DNA from: Clostridia bacterium
GTDB lineage: Bacteria; Bacillota; Clostridia; Oscillospirales; Acutalibacteraceae
DNA length: 64,000 nucleotides
Reading direction: 5' to 3'
Assembly: GCA_017440755.1 (NCBI GenBank)
Contig: JAFSGP010000036.1
Span: 1-64,000, forward strand
Shown here one piece after another: positions 1-9,884 of this stretch. How positions within the stretch are numbered: position 1 is the first letter of the stretch; each line of letters opens with the position of its first letter. Made by a program: the position numbers and the translations under genes. Under the pieces are notes generated by a model. That model was not told where the DNA came from, searched no databases, and was given only the letters and a program-made list of their open reading frames with translations.

Positions 1-77
1 GGGTGGGAGATGGGATTCGAACCCACGATCTTCAGTGCCACAAACTGACGCGTTAGGCCAACTACGCTACACCCACC
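1..77 (-). tRNA. tRNA-His(GTG), 3' end cut by window edge
   Basis: The reverse strand folds as a tRNA with anticodon loop TTGTGGC (GTG, His). The extra 5' G typical of tRNA-His is present. The 3' CCA is only begun at position 1, where the window stops. It is the last of three tRNAs read from the promoter near 284-312. One acceptor-stem position (T6) looks mismatched. Confidence 0.93.
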
Positions 78-81
78 ATAT

Positions 82-158
<77 letters not shown>

Positions 159-184
159 CTGTCTGTCCCAATAGGAACGAAATG

Positions 185-258
185 TGGAGCGGGTGATGGG
201 AATCGAACCCACACAACCAGCTTGGAAGGCTGGGGTTCTACCACTGAACTACACCCGC
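185..258 (-). tRNA. tRNA-Gly(TCC)
   Basis: This is a reverse-strand cloverleaf with acceptor GCGGGTG/CACCCGC, anticodon loop CTTCCAA (TCC, Gly) and an encoded CCA. It is the first gene behind the cluster promoter. A second glycine tRNA (CCC) lies near 41.3 kb. Confidence 0.95.
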
Positions 259-283
259 GTATATGCTTGTTGCAGCGTTGACT

Positions 284-312
284 ATGATACCACAACAAAT
301 CCTTGTTGTCAA
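284..312 (-). promoter_or_regulatory. Sigma-A promoter of the tRNA Gly-Arg-His operon
   Basis: On the minus strand there is TTGACA (312-307), a 17-bp spacer and TATCAT (289-284). This sits just upstream of tRNA-Gly. The match and spacing are near ideal, as expected for stable RNA. Confidence 0.85.
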
Positions 313-433
313 GCCTAATTTTTGCGATTTTCTGTTTTTTTACAGGAGCCTCTCGCATATTTCTCGACGTGCTGCGCACACTACTCTCCGTGGGACGTGC
401 TGTCCTAACAAAACGAAGCAGGAGGAACCTACG

Positions 434-553
434 ATGGACCAGAACAAGCAGTATTCTAACGAAAATCAGAACAAGAATCAGCAGAACAAGGCCGATAACA
501 AGAAAGACCAGAATAAGGCTGACAACAAGAAAGACCAGAGCAAGCAGTATTAA
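434..553 (+). CDS. Small hydrophilic Asn/Gln/Lys-rich protein (39 aa)
   Basis: A strong ribosome-binding site (AGGAGG near 419) precedes an ATG that opens a 39-codon frame ending at a TAA just before a terminator. The product is almost entirely N, Q, K, D and S, with an exact internal repeat of ADNKKDQ (two copies). It has no hydrophobic stretch, so it is probably an unstructured soluble peptide. Small proteins of this composition occur in spore-formers, sometimes as spore-associated proteins, but I cannot assign it to a named family. The RBS, stop and terminator support a real gene; the function is unknown. Confidence 0.65.
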   Translation: MDQNKQYSNENQNKNQQNKADNKKDQNKADNKKDQSKQY

Positions 554-556
554 GAG

Positions 557-588
557 GAAAAGAGCCGGCAATACGCCGGCTCTTTTTA
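557..588. terminator. Bidirectional rho-independent terminator
   Basis: AAGAGCCGGC, a 5-base loop and GCCGGCTCTT are flanked by A and T runs. It ends the 39-aa gene (+) and the siroheme gene (-). The stop codon of the minus-strand gene lies inside its T run. Confidence 0.88.
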
Positions 589-1038
589 TATACTTTCCAG
601 AAGCTCCTGTATTTTATCCCGAACGGCTTGCAGCATTTCGGAAGGGGCATCTCCTGCAATCGAAACCACTACGTCGTCTTGTATCACCATGCGGGGCAGG
701 GTGAAGTTACCATACTCGCGGGGATTGGTTACCTCCACGGGAATGCTTTTTGCTTTGCACTCGGTGGCGATGGCGATGTTAACGGCGGTTTCCTCTGTGG
801 TGGCAACACACAGCTGGGAATTGCTGCAATCCCCGCGAAAATACTTGCGGGGGATATGCCGTATTTCCCCACGGTCGCTCATTTCCACCAATTCGTCACA
901 GATAACGGGGGAGATAACCGTAACCCGCGCCCCGAAACGGCGCAGCTCCTTAGCTCGGCGCAGCGCACTGTCGCCGCCACCGAAAATGGTGCAGTTATTG
1001 CCGTCTAAGTCAATATACAGCGGAAACTGAATAGCCAT
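586..1038 (-). CDS. Precorrin-2 dehydrogenase/sirohydrochlorin ferrochelatase-like (siroheme synthase N domain)
   Basis: The 150-aa protein has an N-terminal NAD-binding Rossmann core (IFGGGDSALRRAKELRRFGA, residues about 15-34). This is the CysG-N/Met8 family, which oxidises precorrin-2 to sirohydrochlorin and may insert iron. The protein is short for this family (about 200 aa), lacking part of the C-terminal dimerisation/chelatase region, so dehydrogenase activity is the safer call. ATG at 1038 is preferred over GTG at 1047 because AAAGGAGT lies 8 bases upstream of the ATG. No other tetrapyrrole genes are nearby. Family confidence is high; chelatase activity is uncertain. Confidence 0.82.
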   Translation of the reverse strand: MAIQFPLYIDLDGNNCTIFGGGDSALRRAKELRRFGARVTVISPVICDELVEMSDRGEIRHIPRKYFRGDCSNSQLCVATTEETAVNIAIATECKAKSIPVEVTNPREYGNFTLPRMVIQDDVVVSIAGDAPSEMLQAVRDKIQELLESI

Positions 1039-1159
1039 AGTGCGCACTCCTTTCGTCAGTTACAATCATCATATCACATAGAGGGTACATATACAAGACG
1101 GCAAAAGTGACAAATTATCGAGGGCTTTACTGGTAAAAGCAAATAAAGGTGGCGGCGGT

Positions 1160-1189
1160 GAATAACACCGGCCAAAGCGGGTCATACTC
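1160..1189 (+). promoter_or_regulatory. Possible forespore sigma (F/G-type) promoter for the SpoIIQ-like gene
   Basis: GAATA (1160-1164), an 18-bp gap and CATACTC (1183-1189) resemble the sigma-G/sigma-F pattern GMATA-N17/18-CATnmTA. They lie about 30 bases upstream of the start codon. No good sigma-A promoter is evident. This is a pattern match only. Confidence 0.4.
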
Positions 1190-1219
1190 CCATTGAAAGC
1201 GACAAAGGGAGGCGTAACT

Positions 1220-1924
1220 ATGAAAAAGGAAACGTACGGGAAATCCCGTTTTTGGCAGGGCCGCGGTGTGTATGCCGCCTTGGCGGTCAGCCTGATTGGT
1301 CTGGGTGCCGTGGTGGCGGCCATGGCCGTAAGAACCCTCGACACGGAAGAGGAGGCTTCGCAGCCGCCTGCGGAGATGGTGGAGCAGGTGGTCACCAACC
1401 AACCGGATAACCGCACCACCACGTCGACAACCACCACAACCACCACGACGGCAACCACCACCACAACCACGCAGGCGGCGGATTTATACATTTTGCCGCT
1501 GAGTAATACTGTGCAGAAGCCTTTTAGTCCCACCGCCTTGCTGTTCTGTGAAACGATGCAGGATTGGCGCACCCACAGCGGGGTGGATTTTGCAGGGGAA
1601 GAGGGGCAGACGGTTAAAGCCTTGGCGAACGGCACCATTCTGTCGGTGGAGAAAAGCCTGCTGTGGGGCGGCATTATTACCATTGACCACGGCGTTGGGG
1701 TGCAATCCCGCTACTACGGGGTGACTGCAACGGTACGGGAAGGACAAACCGTAGAGGTGGGGGAAGGCATCGGTGCTCTGTCGGGCGTTCCCTGTGAGGT
1801 GGCACAGTCTCCGCATTTGCATCTGGAGATGAGCATTGACGGAGAGCCCGTAGACCCGGTTACCGCACTGGCAAAGGAAGTACGCTATGCGGACAGCACC
1901 ACAGAAGAAGCGGCCCCGCAATAA
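1220..1924 (+). CDS. SpoIIQ-like M23 metallopeptidase, membrane anchored
   Basis: The 234-aa protein has one N-terminal transmembrane segment (about residues 16-35), a linker rich in threonine (about 65-90) and an M23 (LytM) domain. Zinc-binding motifs are visible: HSGVD (HxxxD) and SPHLHLEM (HxH). The segment DWRTHSGVDFAGEEG is typical of clostridial SpoIIQ, which joins SpoIIIAH across the forespore-mother cell space. The clostridial type keeps the zinc ligands, unlike Bacillus SpoIIQ. ATG 1220 is chosen because AAAGGGAGG precedes it at good distance. A vegetative M23 endopeptidase is the alternative. The poly-Thr linker is unusual and recurs in two other exported proteins here. Confidence 0.78.
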   Translation: MKKETYGKSRFWQGRGVYAALAVSLIGLGAVVAAMAVRTLDTEEEASQPPAEMVEQVVTNQPDNRTTTSTTTTTTTTATTTTTTQAADLYILPLSNTVQKPFSPTALLFCETMQDWRTHSGVDFAGEEGQTVKALANGTILSVEKSLLWGGIITIDHGVGVQSRYYGVTATVREGQTVEVGEGIGALSGVPCEVAQSPHLHLEMSIDGEPVDPVTALAKEVRYADSTTEEAAPQ

Positions 1925-1981
1925 ACAGAACACCTGCCCTCGGAAGCCGACATCGTCGGACACGGTCAAAGGGGCAAAAAA

Positions 1982-2015
1982 ACGGTCTTCGGTTTCTGCC
2001 GGAGGCTGTTTTTTT
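1982..2015 (+). terminator. Rho-independent terminator after the M23 gene
   Basis: An 11-bp stem (ACGGTCTTCGG/CCGGAGGCTGT, with wobble pairs), a TTTCTG loop and a T7 run. Confidence 0.75.
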
Positions 2016-2086
2016 GCATTTTCTGTTTCTTTTTTCGCCCATTTATGTTATACTGTGTATAACGATGGAAAAAGGAGAGGGAACTT

Positions 2087-2428
2087 ATGAAAACAACGAT
2101 GGAAAACACCTTGTTCGGCTGTGCCGTTTTTTCGGGACAGGAAATAAACGGAGCGGGACAGATTGTGGATGGGGCTGACCTGTCGGCGGTGTTCGGCGGG
2201 CTGGATTGCGACCTGACCGAGGCGGTTTTGGCGGAGGGGTGTCGCGTAAAAGCAAAAGCCCTGTTCGGCGGCGTGGAAATCCGTGTTCCTGCCCACGTGA
2301 ACGTTGTGGTTAAATCCTTTTCGCTGTTCGGCGGGGTTTCTAACGAGACGGTGGCGAAGAAAGAGGGCACGGTGACGATGTACGTATCCGCTTTTTGTCT
2401 GTTCGGCGGCATTGATATCTTACAGTAA
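2087..2428 (+). CDS. LiaF C-terminal-like (DUF2154-type) cell-wall stress protein
   Basis: The 113-aa protein consists of repeated hydrophobic turns of FGG type (AVFGGLDCDL, ALFGGVEIRVP, SLFGGVS, CLFGGIDIL). This is the hallmark of the beta-solenoid C-terminal domain of LiaF/VraT-like proteins that modulate cell-envelope stress two-component systems. The usual N-terminal membrane helices are absent, so it would be cytosolic unless it binds a partner. It has a strong RBS (AAAGGAGAGG) and an extended -10 (TGTTATACT, about 2046-2054). No sensor kinase is adjacent. The family call is good; the role is inferred. Confidence 0.75.
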   Translation: MKTTMENTLFGCAVFSGQEINGAGQIVDGADLSAVFGGLDCDLTEAVLAEGCRVKAKALFGGVEIRVPAHVNVVVKSFSLFGGVSNETVAKKEGTVTMYVSAFCLFGGIDILQ

Positions 2429-2450
2429 GCATTTTTCCTCACAGAATCCC

Positions 2451-2479
2451 TTGACAAAACGAACCGTTTCTTTTATACT
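2451..2479 (+). promoter_or_regulatory. Sigma-A promoter of alaS
   Basis: TTGACA (2451-2456), a 17-bp spacer and TATACT (2474-2479), directly upstream of the T-box leader. Confidence 0.88.
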
Positions 2480-2489
2480 ATATTTTGTT

Positions 2490-2720
2490 ATATGCGTTGA
2501 CGGAGAATAAGTAGCTTTGCGAAGCGTCAGAGAGGGTTTCGGGGCAACAGCCTCGCTGTGAGAAACCTCGCCGAGCGGGTTGCGCGCCACTCCCGAGCTC
2601 CCCATGAGGAATGGGGCGTATCACCTGCGTTAAGGGTGTCGAGTGGTGCGGCATTGTCGCACAATATGGGTGGTACCACGGAACCTCCGTCCCATTTTGG
2701 GGCGGAGGTTTCTTGTTTTT
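2490..2720 (+). promoter_or_regulatory. T-box leader (Ala) with terminator
   Basis: The leader holds the T-box sequence GGGTGGTACCACGG (2668-2681), followed by an intrinsic terminator (AACCTCCG/CGGAGGTT plus T run, 2682-2720). In Stem I, GGAG (2503-2506) can pair with CTCC (2590-2593). This leaves an AGTA S-turn on the 5' side and GCC (2586-2588) as specifier, followed by A. GCC is an alanine codon, matching the downstream gene. Uncharged tRNA-Ala would favour the antiterminator and raise alaS transcription. The T-box call is firm; the specifier is my own hand fold. Confidence 0.92.
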
Positions 2721-2752
2721 TATGCATTAAATCCGAGAAAGGAAGAATCAAT

Positions 2753-5398
2753 ATGGCTAACAAAAAATACGGCGTCAACGAACTGCGAGAGATGTATCTC
2801 TCCTTTTTTGAGAGCAAGGGGCATCTGCGTTTGCCCAGCTTCTCTCTGATTCCCCATAACGATAAGAGCCTGCTGCTTATCAACGCAGGCATGACCCCTC
2901 TTAAGCCGTACTTTACCGGCGCGGAGGTGCCGCCCCGCAATCGGGTGACCACCTGCCAGAAGTGTATCCGCACCGGCGACATCGAGAACGTGGGCAAGAC
3001 CGCCCGTCACGGCACCTTCTTTGAGATGCTGGGTAACTTCTCCTTCGGCGACTACTTCAAGCACGAGGCGATTGCTTGGTCTTGGGAATTTCTCACCGAG
3101 GTGGTGGGTTTGGACGCAGAGCGTCTGTACCCCTCCGTGTACGTGGACGACGATGAGGCCTTCGATATTTGGAATAAAGAGGTTGGCATTCCTGCTGAGC
3201 GCATTTTCCGTTTCGGTAAAGAGGATAACTTCTGGGAGCATGGTGCGGGTCCCTGCGGTCCTTGCTCCGAGATTTACTACGACCGTGGCGAGAAGTACGG
3301 CTGCGGCAAGCCGGATTGTACCGTAGGTTGCGAGTGCGACCGCTACATCGAGGTGTGGAACAACGTGTTCACCCAGTTTGAGAACGACGGTGCGGGCAAC
3401 TACACCACGCTGGAGCACAAGAACATCGATACCGGTATGGGTCTGGAGCGCTTGGCGACGGTGGTACAGGACGTGGATTCTATTTTCGACGTGGATACCC
3501 TCCACGCTCTGCGTCAGCACGTGTGCGATCTGGCGGGCAAGACCTACAAGGCGAATCCGCAGGACGACGTGTCCATTCGTCTGATTACTGACCACATTCG
3601 TTCTGCCACCTTTATGATTTCCGACGGCATTATGCCCACCAACGAGGGCCGCGGCTACGTGCTGCGCCGTTTGATTCGCCGCGCCGCCCGTCACGGACGC
3701 CTGTTAGGCATCGACGGGCAGTTTCTTGCCACCCTCAGCGGCACCGTCATTGAGGGCTCCAAGGACGGCTATCCCGAATTGGCGGAAAAGCAGGATTTCA
3801 TTCTCAAGGTGCTGACCAACGAGGAGACCCAGTTCAACAAGACCATCGACCAGGGTCTGCGCATTCTGGCTGAGATGGAAGAGCAGCTGTCCGCCGCGGG
3901 CAAGAAGGTGCTGGACGGTGCCGCGGTGTTTAAGCTGTACGACACCTATGGGTTCCCACTGGATTTGACCAAGGAAATTCTGGAAGAAAAAGGCTATACA
4001 ATCGACGAAGACGGCTTCAAGGCGGAGATGGAGGCGCAGCGCAAGCGGGCCCGCGAATCCCGTGAAACCACCAACTATATGGGCGCCGACGCTACCGTCT
4101 ATGACCTCGTCGACCCTTCTCTGTCCACCGAGTTTGTGGGCTACGACAGCCTGACCGCCACCTCGGCGGTATCCGTGCTGGCGGGGGAGAGTGAGCTTGT
4201 TGATACCCTCATGGAGGGGCAGAAGGGCACAGTGTTTACCGCCGAGACACCTTTCTATGCCACCATGGGCGGTCAGGAGGGTGACACCGGTGTGATTGTG
4301 GGCGCAAACGGTACCTTCCGTGTGGAGGAAACCATTAAGCTGCGCGGCGGCAAGGTGGGTCACGTGGGCGTGATGGAAAGCGGCATGCTGTCGGTGGGGG
4401 AAACCGCCACCCTGACGGTGGAAGCCGCCGCCCGACAGGCTACCTGCAAGAACCACTCCGCCACCCACCTGCTGCAGAAGGCGCTGCGTGCGGTGCTGGG
4501 CAGCCATGTGGAGCAGAAGGGCTCCCTGGTTACCCCCGGTCGTCTGCGCTTTGACTTCGCCCATTTTCAGGCGATGACCGCTGAGGAGATGGCGCAGGTA
4601 GAGGCACTGGTTAACGAGCAGATTGCCGCCGACCTGCCTGTGGTGACCGATGTGATGTCGATTGATGAGGCGAAAAAGGCGGGCGCGATGGCGCTGTTCG
4701 GCGAGAAGTACGACCAGAAGGTGCGCGTGGTATCTATGGGCGATTTCTCCAAGGAATTGTGTGGCGGTACCCACGTATCTCACACCGGCGCTATTACCCT
4801 GTTTAAGATTGTCAGCGAGGGCGGTGTTGCCGCCGGTGTGCGCCGTATCGAGGCGCTGACGGGGGATAACGTGCTGGCTTACTATCACAAGATGGAGCAG
4901 CGCTTTGCCGCCATCTCTGCACAGCTGAAGGCGAAGGACAGCGAGATTGAGGATAAGATTACCCATCTGCTGGCGGAGGTTAAGTCCCTGTCCGCGGAGA
5001 ATGAGAGCCTCAAGAATAAGTTGGCCCAGAGCGAAATGGGCGATGTTATGAGCAAGGTGCAGGACGTGAACGGGGTTAAGGTGCTGGCCACCACCGTCCC
5101 CGCGTTGGACGCAGGCGCCCTGCGTGAGCTGGGCGACCAGCTGCGTGACAAGCTGGGACAGGGCGTTGTGGTGCTGGTATCCGCTCTGGAGGACAAGGTG
5201 AGCATTCTCGCTGTTGCCACCGCCGATGCCGTTGCCAAGGGCGTTCATGCAGGCAACATTGTGAAGCAGATTTCCGCCATTTGTGACGGTAAGGGCGGCG
5301 GTCGTCCCGATTCCGCCATGGCGGGCGGCAAGGATACATCCAAGGTACAGGCTGTGGTTGACGCGGTGGCGGATACCGTAGCGGGTATGCTTAAATAA
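2753..5398 (+). CDS. alaS: Alanyl-tRNA synthetase
   Basis: The 881-aa class II synthetase charges tRNA-Ala in the cytosol. An aminoacylation core starts at residue 1. The editing domain has the zinc ligands of HSATH (about residue 570) and CGGTH (about 668). A coiled-coil stretch (about 710-770) leads to a DHHA1 C-terminal domain ending in the GGGRPDSAMAGG region. The start is ATG 2753, after AAAGGAAG. The frame also stays open upstream through the T-box, but that is leader and not protein. It is followed after 13 bases by the HIT gene, so it may head a short operon. Length matches the family. Confidence 0.98.
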   Translation: MANKKYGVNELREMYLSFFESKGHLRLPSFSLIPHNDKSLLLINAGMTPLKPYFTGAEVPPRNRVTTCQKCIRTGDIENVGKTARHGTFFEMLGNFSFGDYFKHEAIAWSWEFLTEVVGLDAERLYPSVYVDDDEAFDIWNKEVGIPAERIFRFGKEDNFWEHGAGPCGPCSEIYYDRGEKYGCGKPDCTVGCECDRYIEVWNNVFTQFENDGAGNYTTLEHKNIDTGMGLERLATVVQDVDSIFDVDTLHALRQHVCDLAGKTYKANPQDDVSIRLITDHIRSATFMISDGIMPTNEGRGYVLRRLIRRAARHGRLLGIDGQFLATLSGTVIEGSKDGYPELAEKQDFILKVLTNEETQFNKTIDQGLRILAEMEEQLSAAGKKVLDGAAVFKLYDTYGFPLDLTKEILEEKGYTIDEDGFKAEMEAQRKRARESRETTNYMGADATVYDLVDPSLSTEFVGYDSLTATSAVSVLAGESELVDTLMEGQKGTVFTAETPFYATMGGQEGDTGVIVGANGTFRVEETIKLRGGKVGHVGVMESGMLSVGETATLTVEAAARQATCKNHSATHLLQKALRAVLGSHVEQKGSLVTPGRLRFDFAHFQAMTAEEMAQVEALVNEQIAADLPVVTDVMSIDEAKKAGAMALFGEKYDQKVRVVSMGDFSKELCGGTHVSHTGAITLFKIVSEGGVAAGVRRIEALTGDNVLAYYHKMEQRFAAISAQLKAKDSEIEDKITHLLAEVKSLSAENESLKNKLAQSEMGDVMSKVQDVNGVKVLATTVPALDAGALRELGDQLRDKLGQGVVVLVSALEDKVSILAVATADAVAKGVHAGNIVKQISAICDGKGGGRPDSAMAGGKDTSKVQAVVDAVADTVAGMLK

Positions 5399-5411
5399 GG
5401 AGGAACTGACG

Positions 5412-5744
5412 ATGGATTGCTTATTCTGTAAGATTATTGCGGGGGAGATTCCCTCAGATAAGGTGTACGAGGACGAGCAGGTGCTGGCTTTTCGCGATAT
5501 CGCGCCGAAAGCACCCGTGCACGTGTTGTTTATTCCCAAGACCCACCTGGCGGGTGCGCGGGACGTGACGGCGGATAACGCCGCTGTGGTTGCCCATATT
5601 TTTACGGTGATTCCGCAGGTGGCGGCCCAATTAGGGGTTACCGATTATCGCATTATTACCAACAACGGCGCTTCCGCGGGGCAGTCGGTGGACCATCTCC
5701 ATTTCCACCTGCTGGGCGGTCGCACCTTGGGCGAAATGGGCTGA
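5412..5744 (+). CDS. HIT family protein (HinT-like)
   Basis: The 110-aa HIT-domain nucleotide hydrolase has an N-terminal CLFCKI segment and the catalytic histidine triad in VDHLHFHLLGG near the C-terminus. HinT-type proteins hydrolyse purine nucleoside phosphoramidates and aminoacyl-AMP. That fits its position behind alaS, because aminoacyl-adenylates are known substrates of the family (inference). AGGAGG lies just upstream. The next gene starts one base after the stop, so translation is probably coupled. Confidence 0.92.
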   Translation: MDCLFCKIIAGEIPSDKVYEDEQVLAFRDIAPKAPVHVLFIPKTHLAGARDVTADNAAVVAHIFTVIPQVAAQLGVTDYRIITNNGASAGQSVDHLHFHLLGGRTLGEMG

Positions 5745-5745
5745 T

Positions 5746-6633
5746 ATGCAGTACGTTGTAGTGGACTTGGAGTGGAACGGAAGCTACTCCAAGAAAGCCC
5801 ACGGCTATTTTAACGAGATTATCGAGGTGGGCGCCGTCAAGGTGTCAGAGGATATGCGGATACTGGACAAGTTCCAGTGTGCCATTCGCCCTGTGGTGAG
5901 CAAAAAGCTGTCGGACATTGTCACCGACCTTACCAACATCACGGCGGAGGATTTGGAGGACGGCACCACCTTTACGGGAATGGTCAAGCGGTTTACCCGC
6001 TGGGTAGGAAAGGAGCCTACCGCCATTCTCACCTGGAGCACCACCGACCTGTTGGTGCTGATGGAGAATTGCCGTTATTTTTACGGTCGGCAGGAGATTC
6101 CTACCCTGCAGTATTATATGGACTTTCAGGCATACGCCCAGCGGCGCATGGAGGTGGATTCTTCCCAGCAGCTGGGTCTTGCCCGCGCCGGTGAGATGCT
6201 GGGGATTCCCGAGGATAATATGTCCCTGCATCGGGCGCTGGACGATAGCCTTCTCACCGCCGCCGTGCTGCAAAAGGTGTACGATAAGGACAGCTTTTTG
6301 CAGGAGATTCAGACGGTGGACGAAGAGTTTTACAAGCGGATTACGTTCAAAACCGTCATTATCAAGGATTTGGACGACCCGCTGGTTAAACGCAGCGAAT
6401 TGTGTTTTAACTGCCCCGAATGTGGTCAGAATATGAAACGGAAAGGGAGCTGGCGGTTCCGCAGTCGCGCCTTCTGCGCGGAGTTTTCCTGCCGCCGCTG
6501 TGATAAGCGGTACAATGCCCGCGCCCAGTTCCGTCAGAAGTACGAGGGCGTGGAAATTCGCAAAAAACTCAGCGAGATTTTGCCCGCGGAACAGGAGAAA
6601 ACCACGGAAAATGAGGCGGTTGCCGCCACCTGA
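5746..6633 (+). CDS. DEDDh 3'-5' exonuclease with C-terminal zinc finger (KapD/RNase T-like)
   Basis: The 295-aa protein opens with VVVDLEWN, giving the D-x-E pair of DnaQ-fold exonucleases. A later SLHRALDDS segment (about residue 161) carries the H and D of the DEDDh site. The C-terminal 80 residues hold a cysteine cluster (CFNCPECG, then CAEFSCRRC) likely to bind zinc and possibly nucleic acid. The substrate cannot be told from sequence; RNA or DNA 3' ends are both possible. It is translationally coupled to the HIT gene. Confidence 0.85.
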   Translation: MQYVVVDLEWNGSYSKKAHGYFNEIIEVGAVKVSEDMRILDKFQCAIRPVVSKKLSDIVTDLTNITAEDLEDGTTFTGMVKRFTRWVGKEPTAILTWSTTDLLVLMENCRYFYGRQEIPTLQYYMDFQAYAQRRMEVDSSQQLGLARAGEMLGIPEDNMSLHRALDDSLLTAAVLQKVYDKDSFLQEIQTVDEEFYKRITFKTVIIKDLDDPLVKRSELCFNCPECGQNMKRKGSWRFRSRAFCAEFSCRRCDKRYNARAQFRQKYEGVEIRKKLSEILPAEQEKTTENEAVAAT

Positions 6634-6682
6634 CAGGCACCGTGTCCAAGCTACCGTCGTATGATGGTATGAGGTGGTGCGT

Positions 6683-7378
6683 ATGAAGGGCGGTCTGCAA
6701 CGGCGGCTGAAACGGCGACGTTTGCGGAGCAATTGGCGCCGTTTGGTAATTCCGGGCCTTTTAGTCGTGTTGCTGTTAGCTGAGTTTATCCGTTGTCGCC
6801 CGATTTTGACTGCCTTTGCAGAGAGTCAAGCGGTTTGGATTGCGACTAAAACCACCAACCGCGTTGCAGAACAGGTGCTGCTACAGCACGCGGACTTGTG
6901 TGGCAATATGGTACAGACGCAGTACACCGACAATCACCTCCTATCATCGGTGTTTGTGGACACGGCGGCTGTCAATACGGTACGCACCGCCATTACCGAC
7001 GGGGTGATGACAGAGCTGGAGGCGTACAGCTCCATTACCACGGGGATACCGCTGGGCACGCTGTTCGGACCGGACGCGCTCAGCGGTTGGGGACCGCTCG
7101 TTCGGTTTCCTATGAGTGTAACCGCCACGGTGTTGTCTGACGTATCCTCCTCTTTAGAGGCGGTAGGCATGAACCAAAGCAAATATCGGGTACTGGTGCA
7201 CGTGGACGTCAGTTTATACGTGGTGACCCCAAGCGGTCGCTCCTCGGTGGGGGCAACCCTCAGCTATCCCTTGACCGAAGCGGTGCTTTTGGGCGAGGTG
7301 CCCGATAATCTTACCGAGGTCTATGGTGACGACCAGACTCTATTAGGTAAAATATTTGATTATGGTACGGTCGAATGA
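6683..7378 (+). CDS. yunB: Sporulation protein YunB
   Basis: The 231-aa protein has a very basic N-terminus, one membrane segment (about residues 20-38) and an extracytoplasmic domain. The domain carries motifs typical of YunB: SSVFVDTAAVN, TGIPLGTLFGPD and a GVGATLSYP-like SVGATLSYPL. In Bacillus, yunB is under mother-cell control and is needed for efficient sporulation; the molecular role is not established. ATG 6683 is chosen because GAGGTGG precedes it. It lies 49 bases after the exonuclease gene. Confidence 0.85.
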   Translation: MKGGLQRRLKRRRLRSNWRRLVIPGLLVVLLLAEFIRCRPILTAFAESQAVWIATKTTNRVAEQVLLQHADLCGNMVQTQYTDNHLLSSVFVDTAAVNTVRTAITDGVMTELEAYSSITTGIPLGTLFGPDALSGWGPLVRFPMSVTATVLSDVSSSLEAVGMNQSKYRVLVHVDVSLYVVTPSGRSSVGATLSYPLTEAVLLGEVPDNLTEVYGDDQTLLGKIFDYGTVE

Positions 7379-7415
7379 GTAAAGCAATATAACTTTACAC
7401 GGAAACGGAGCATAA

Positions 7416-9395
<1,980 letters not shown>

Positions 9396-9415
9396 TAACT
9401 GTATAAATATTGCAG

Positions 9416-9452
9416 ATACCGCTGACGGGCTTTCGTCGGCGGTATTTTTTTG
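9416..9452 (+). terminator. Rho-independent terminator after ligA
   Basis: A stem of ATACCGCTGACG/CGTCGGCGGTAT with a GGCTTT loop, then T7. Confidence 0.9.
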
Positions 9453-9482
9453 AAAAAACGCTAAAATTTTCAAAAAAAGGGG

Positions 9483-9511
9483 TTGACAAACTCCGTTATC
9501 GCGACTATAAT
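9483..9511 (+). promoter_or_regulatory. Sigma-A promoter of the feo operon
   Basis: TTGACA (9483-9488), a 17-bp spacer and TATAAT (9506-9511): a perfect consensus promoter. Such a strong promoter needs repression, which fits the palindrome directly downstream. Confidence 0.92.
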
Positions 9512-9519
9512 ATGTGGTG

Positions 9520-9535
9520 GTTAGCGGACGCTAAC
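9520..9535 (+). promoter_or_regulatory. Palindromic operator over the feo start site
   Basis: GTTAGCGGACGCTAAC is a perfect 6-bp inverted repeat with a 4-base centre, located at about +3 to +18. The TTAG...CTAA half-sites resemble DtxR/IdeR-type iron boxes. Position and context suggest iron-dependent repression of feoAB (inference). No such regulator gene is in this window. Confidence 0.6.
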
Positions 9536-9566
9536 TGCAAATGAGTCCTTTAAGGGTGAGTATGGT

Positions 9567-9779
9567 ATGAATTTGACGAGTGCAGAAGAGGGCAAGGAAT
9601 ATATTATCCAGCGCATCGAGACGGATGACGAGGAGCTGGACGCTTTCTTGTTTTCTCTTGGTTGCTATAGTGGCGAGCCGATCACGGTGGTATCCCATAT
9701 CCATGGTGGTTGTGTGGTGTCCATCAAGGACGGTCGCTACAACATCGATAAGCAACTGGCCGAGGCGATTATCATCTAA
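9567..9779 (+). CDS. feoA: Ferrous iron transport protein A
   Basis: The 70-aa SH3-like FeoA domain protein works with FeoB at the membrane in Fe2+ uptake. The second half (GCYSGEPITVVSHIHGGCVV, then the NIDKQLAEAI end) matches the family pattern of a short beta barrel followed by DxxLAxxI. AAGGGTGAG precedes ATG 9567. It is followed by a 105-bp gap without a terminator, then feoB. Confidence 0.9.
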   Translation: MNLTSAEEGKEYIIQRIETDDEELDAFLFSLGCYSGEPITVVSHIHGGCVVSIKDGRYNIDKQLAEAIII

Positions 9780-9884
9780 ATTGAGCAGCAGAGCCCCTGC
9801 TGCTTGTTTCCTGCCTTTGAGTTACCCATTGCTAACCAAGATTTACATACGGAATCGACCGAACAATGAGGAGGAGACCAACCA

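Noticed and set aside
2558..2752. 65-codon upstream extension of alaS
   Set aside because: It runs through the T-box leader and terminator. The conserved N-terminus and RBS place the start at 2753.
3704..5539. Long open frame antisense to alaS (611 codons), and similar ones antisense to ackA, ileS and the topoisomerase A subunit
   Set aside because: They mirror the codon bias of strong genes on the other strand, have no RBS, low-complexity His/Gln/Leu-rich products and no family resemblance.
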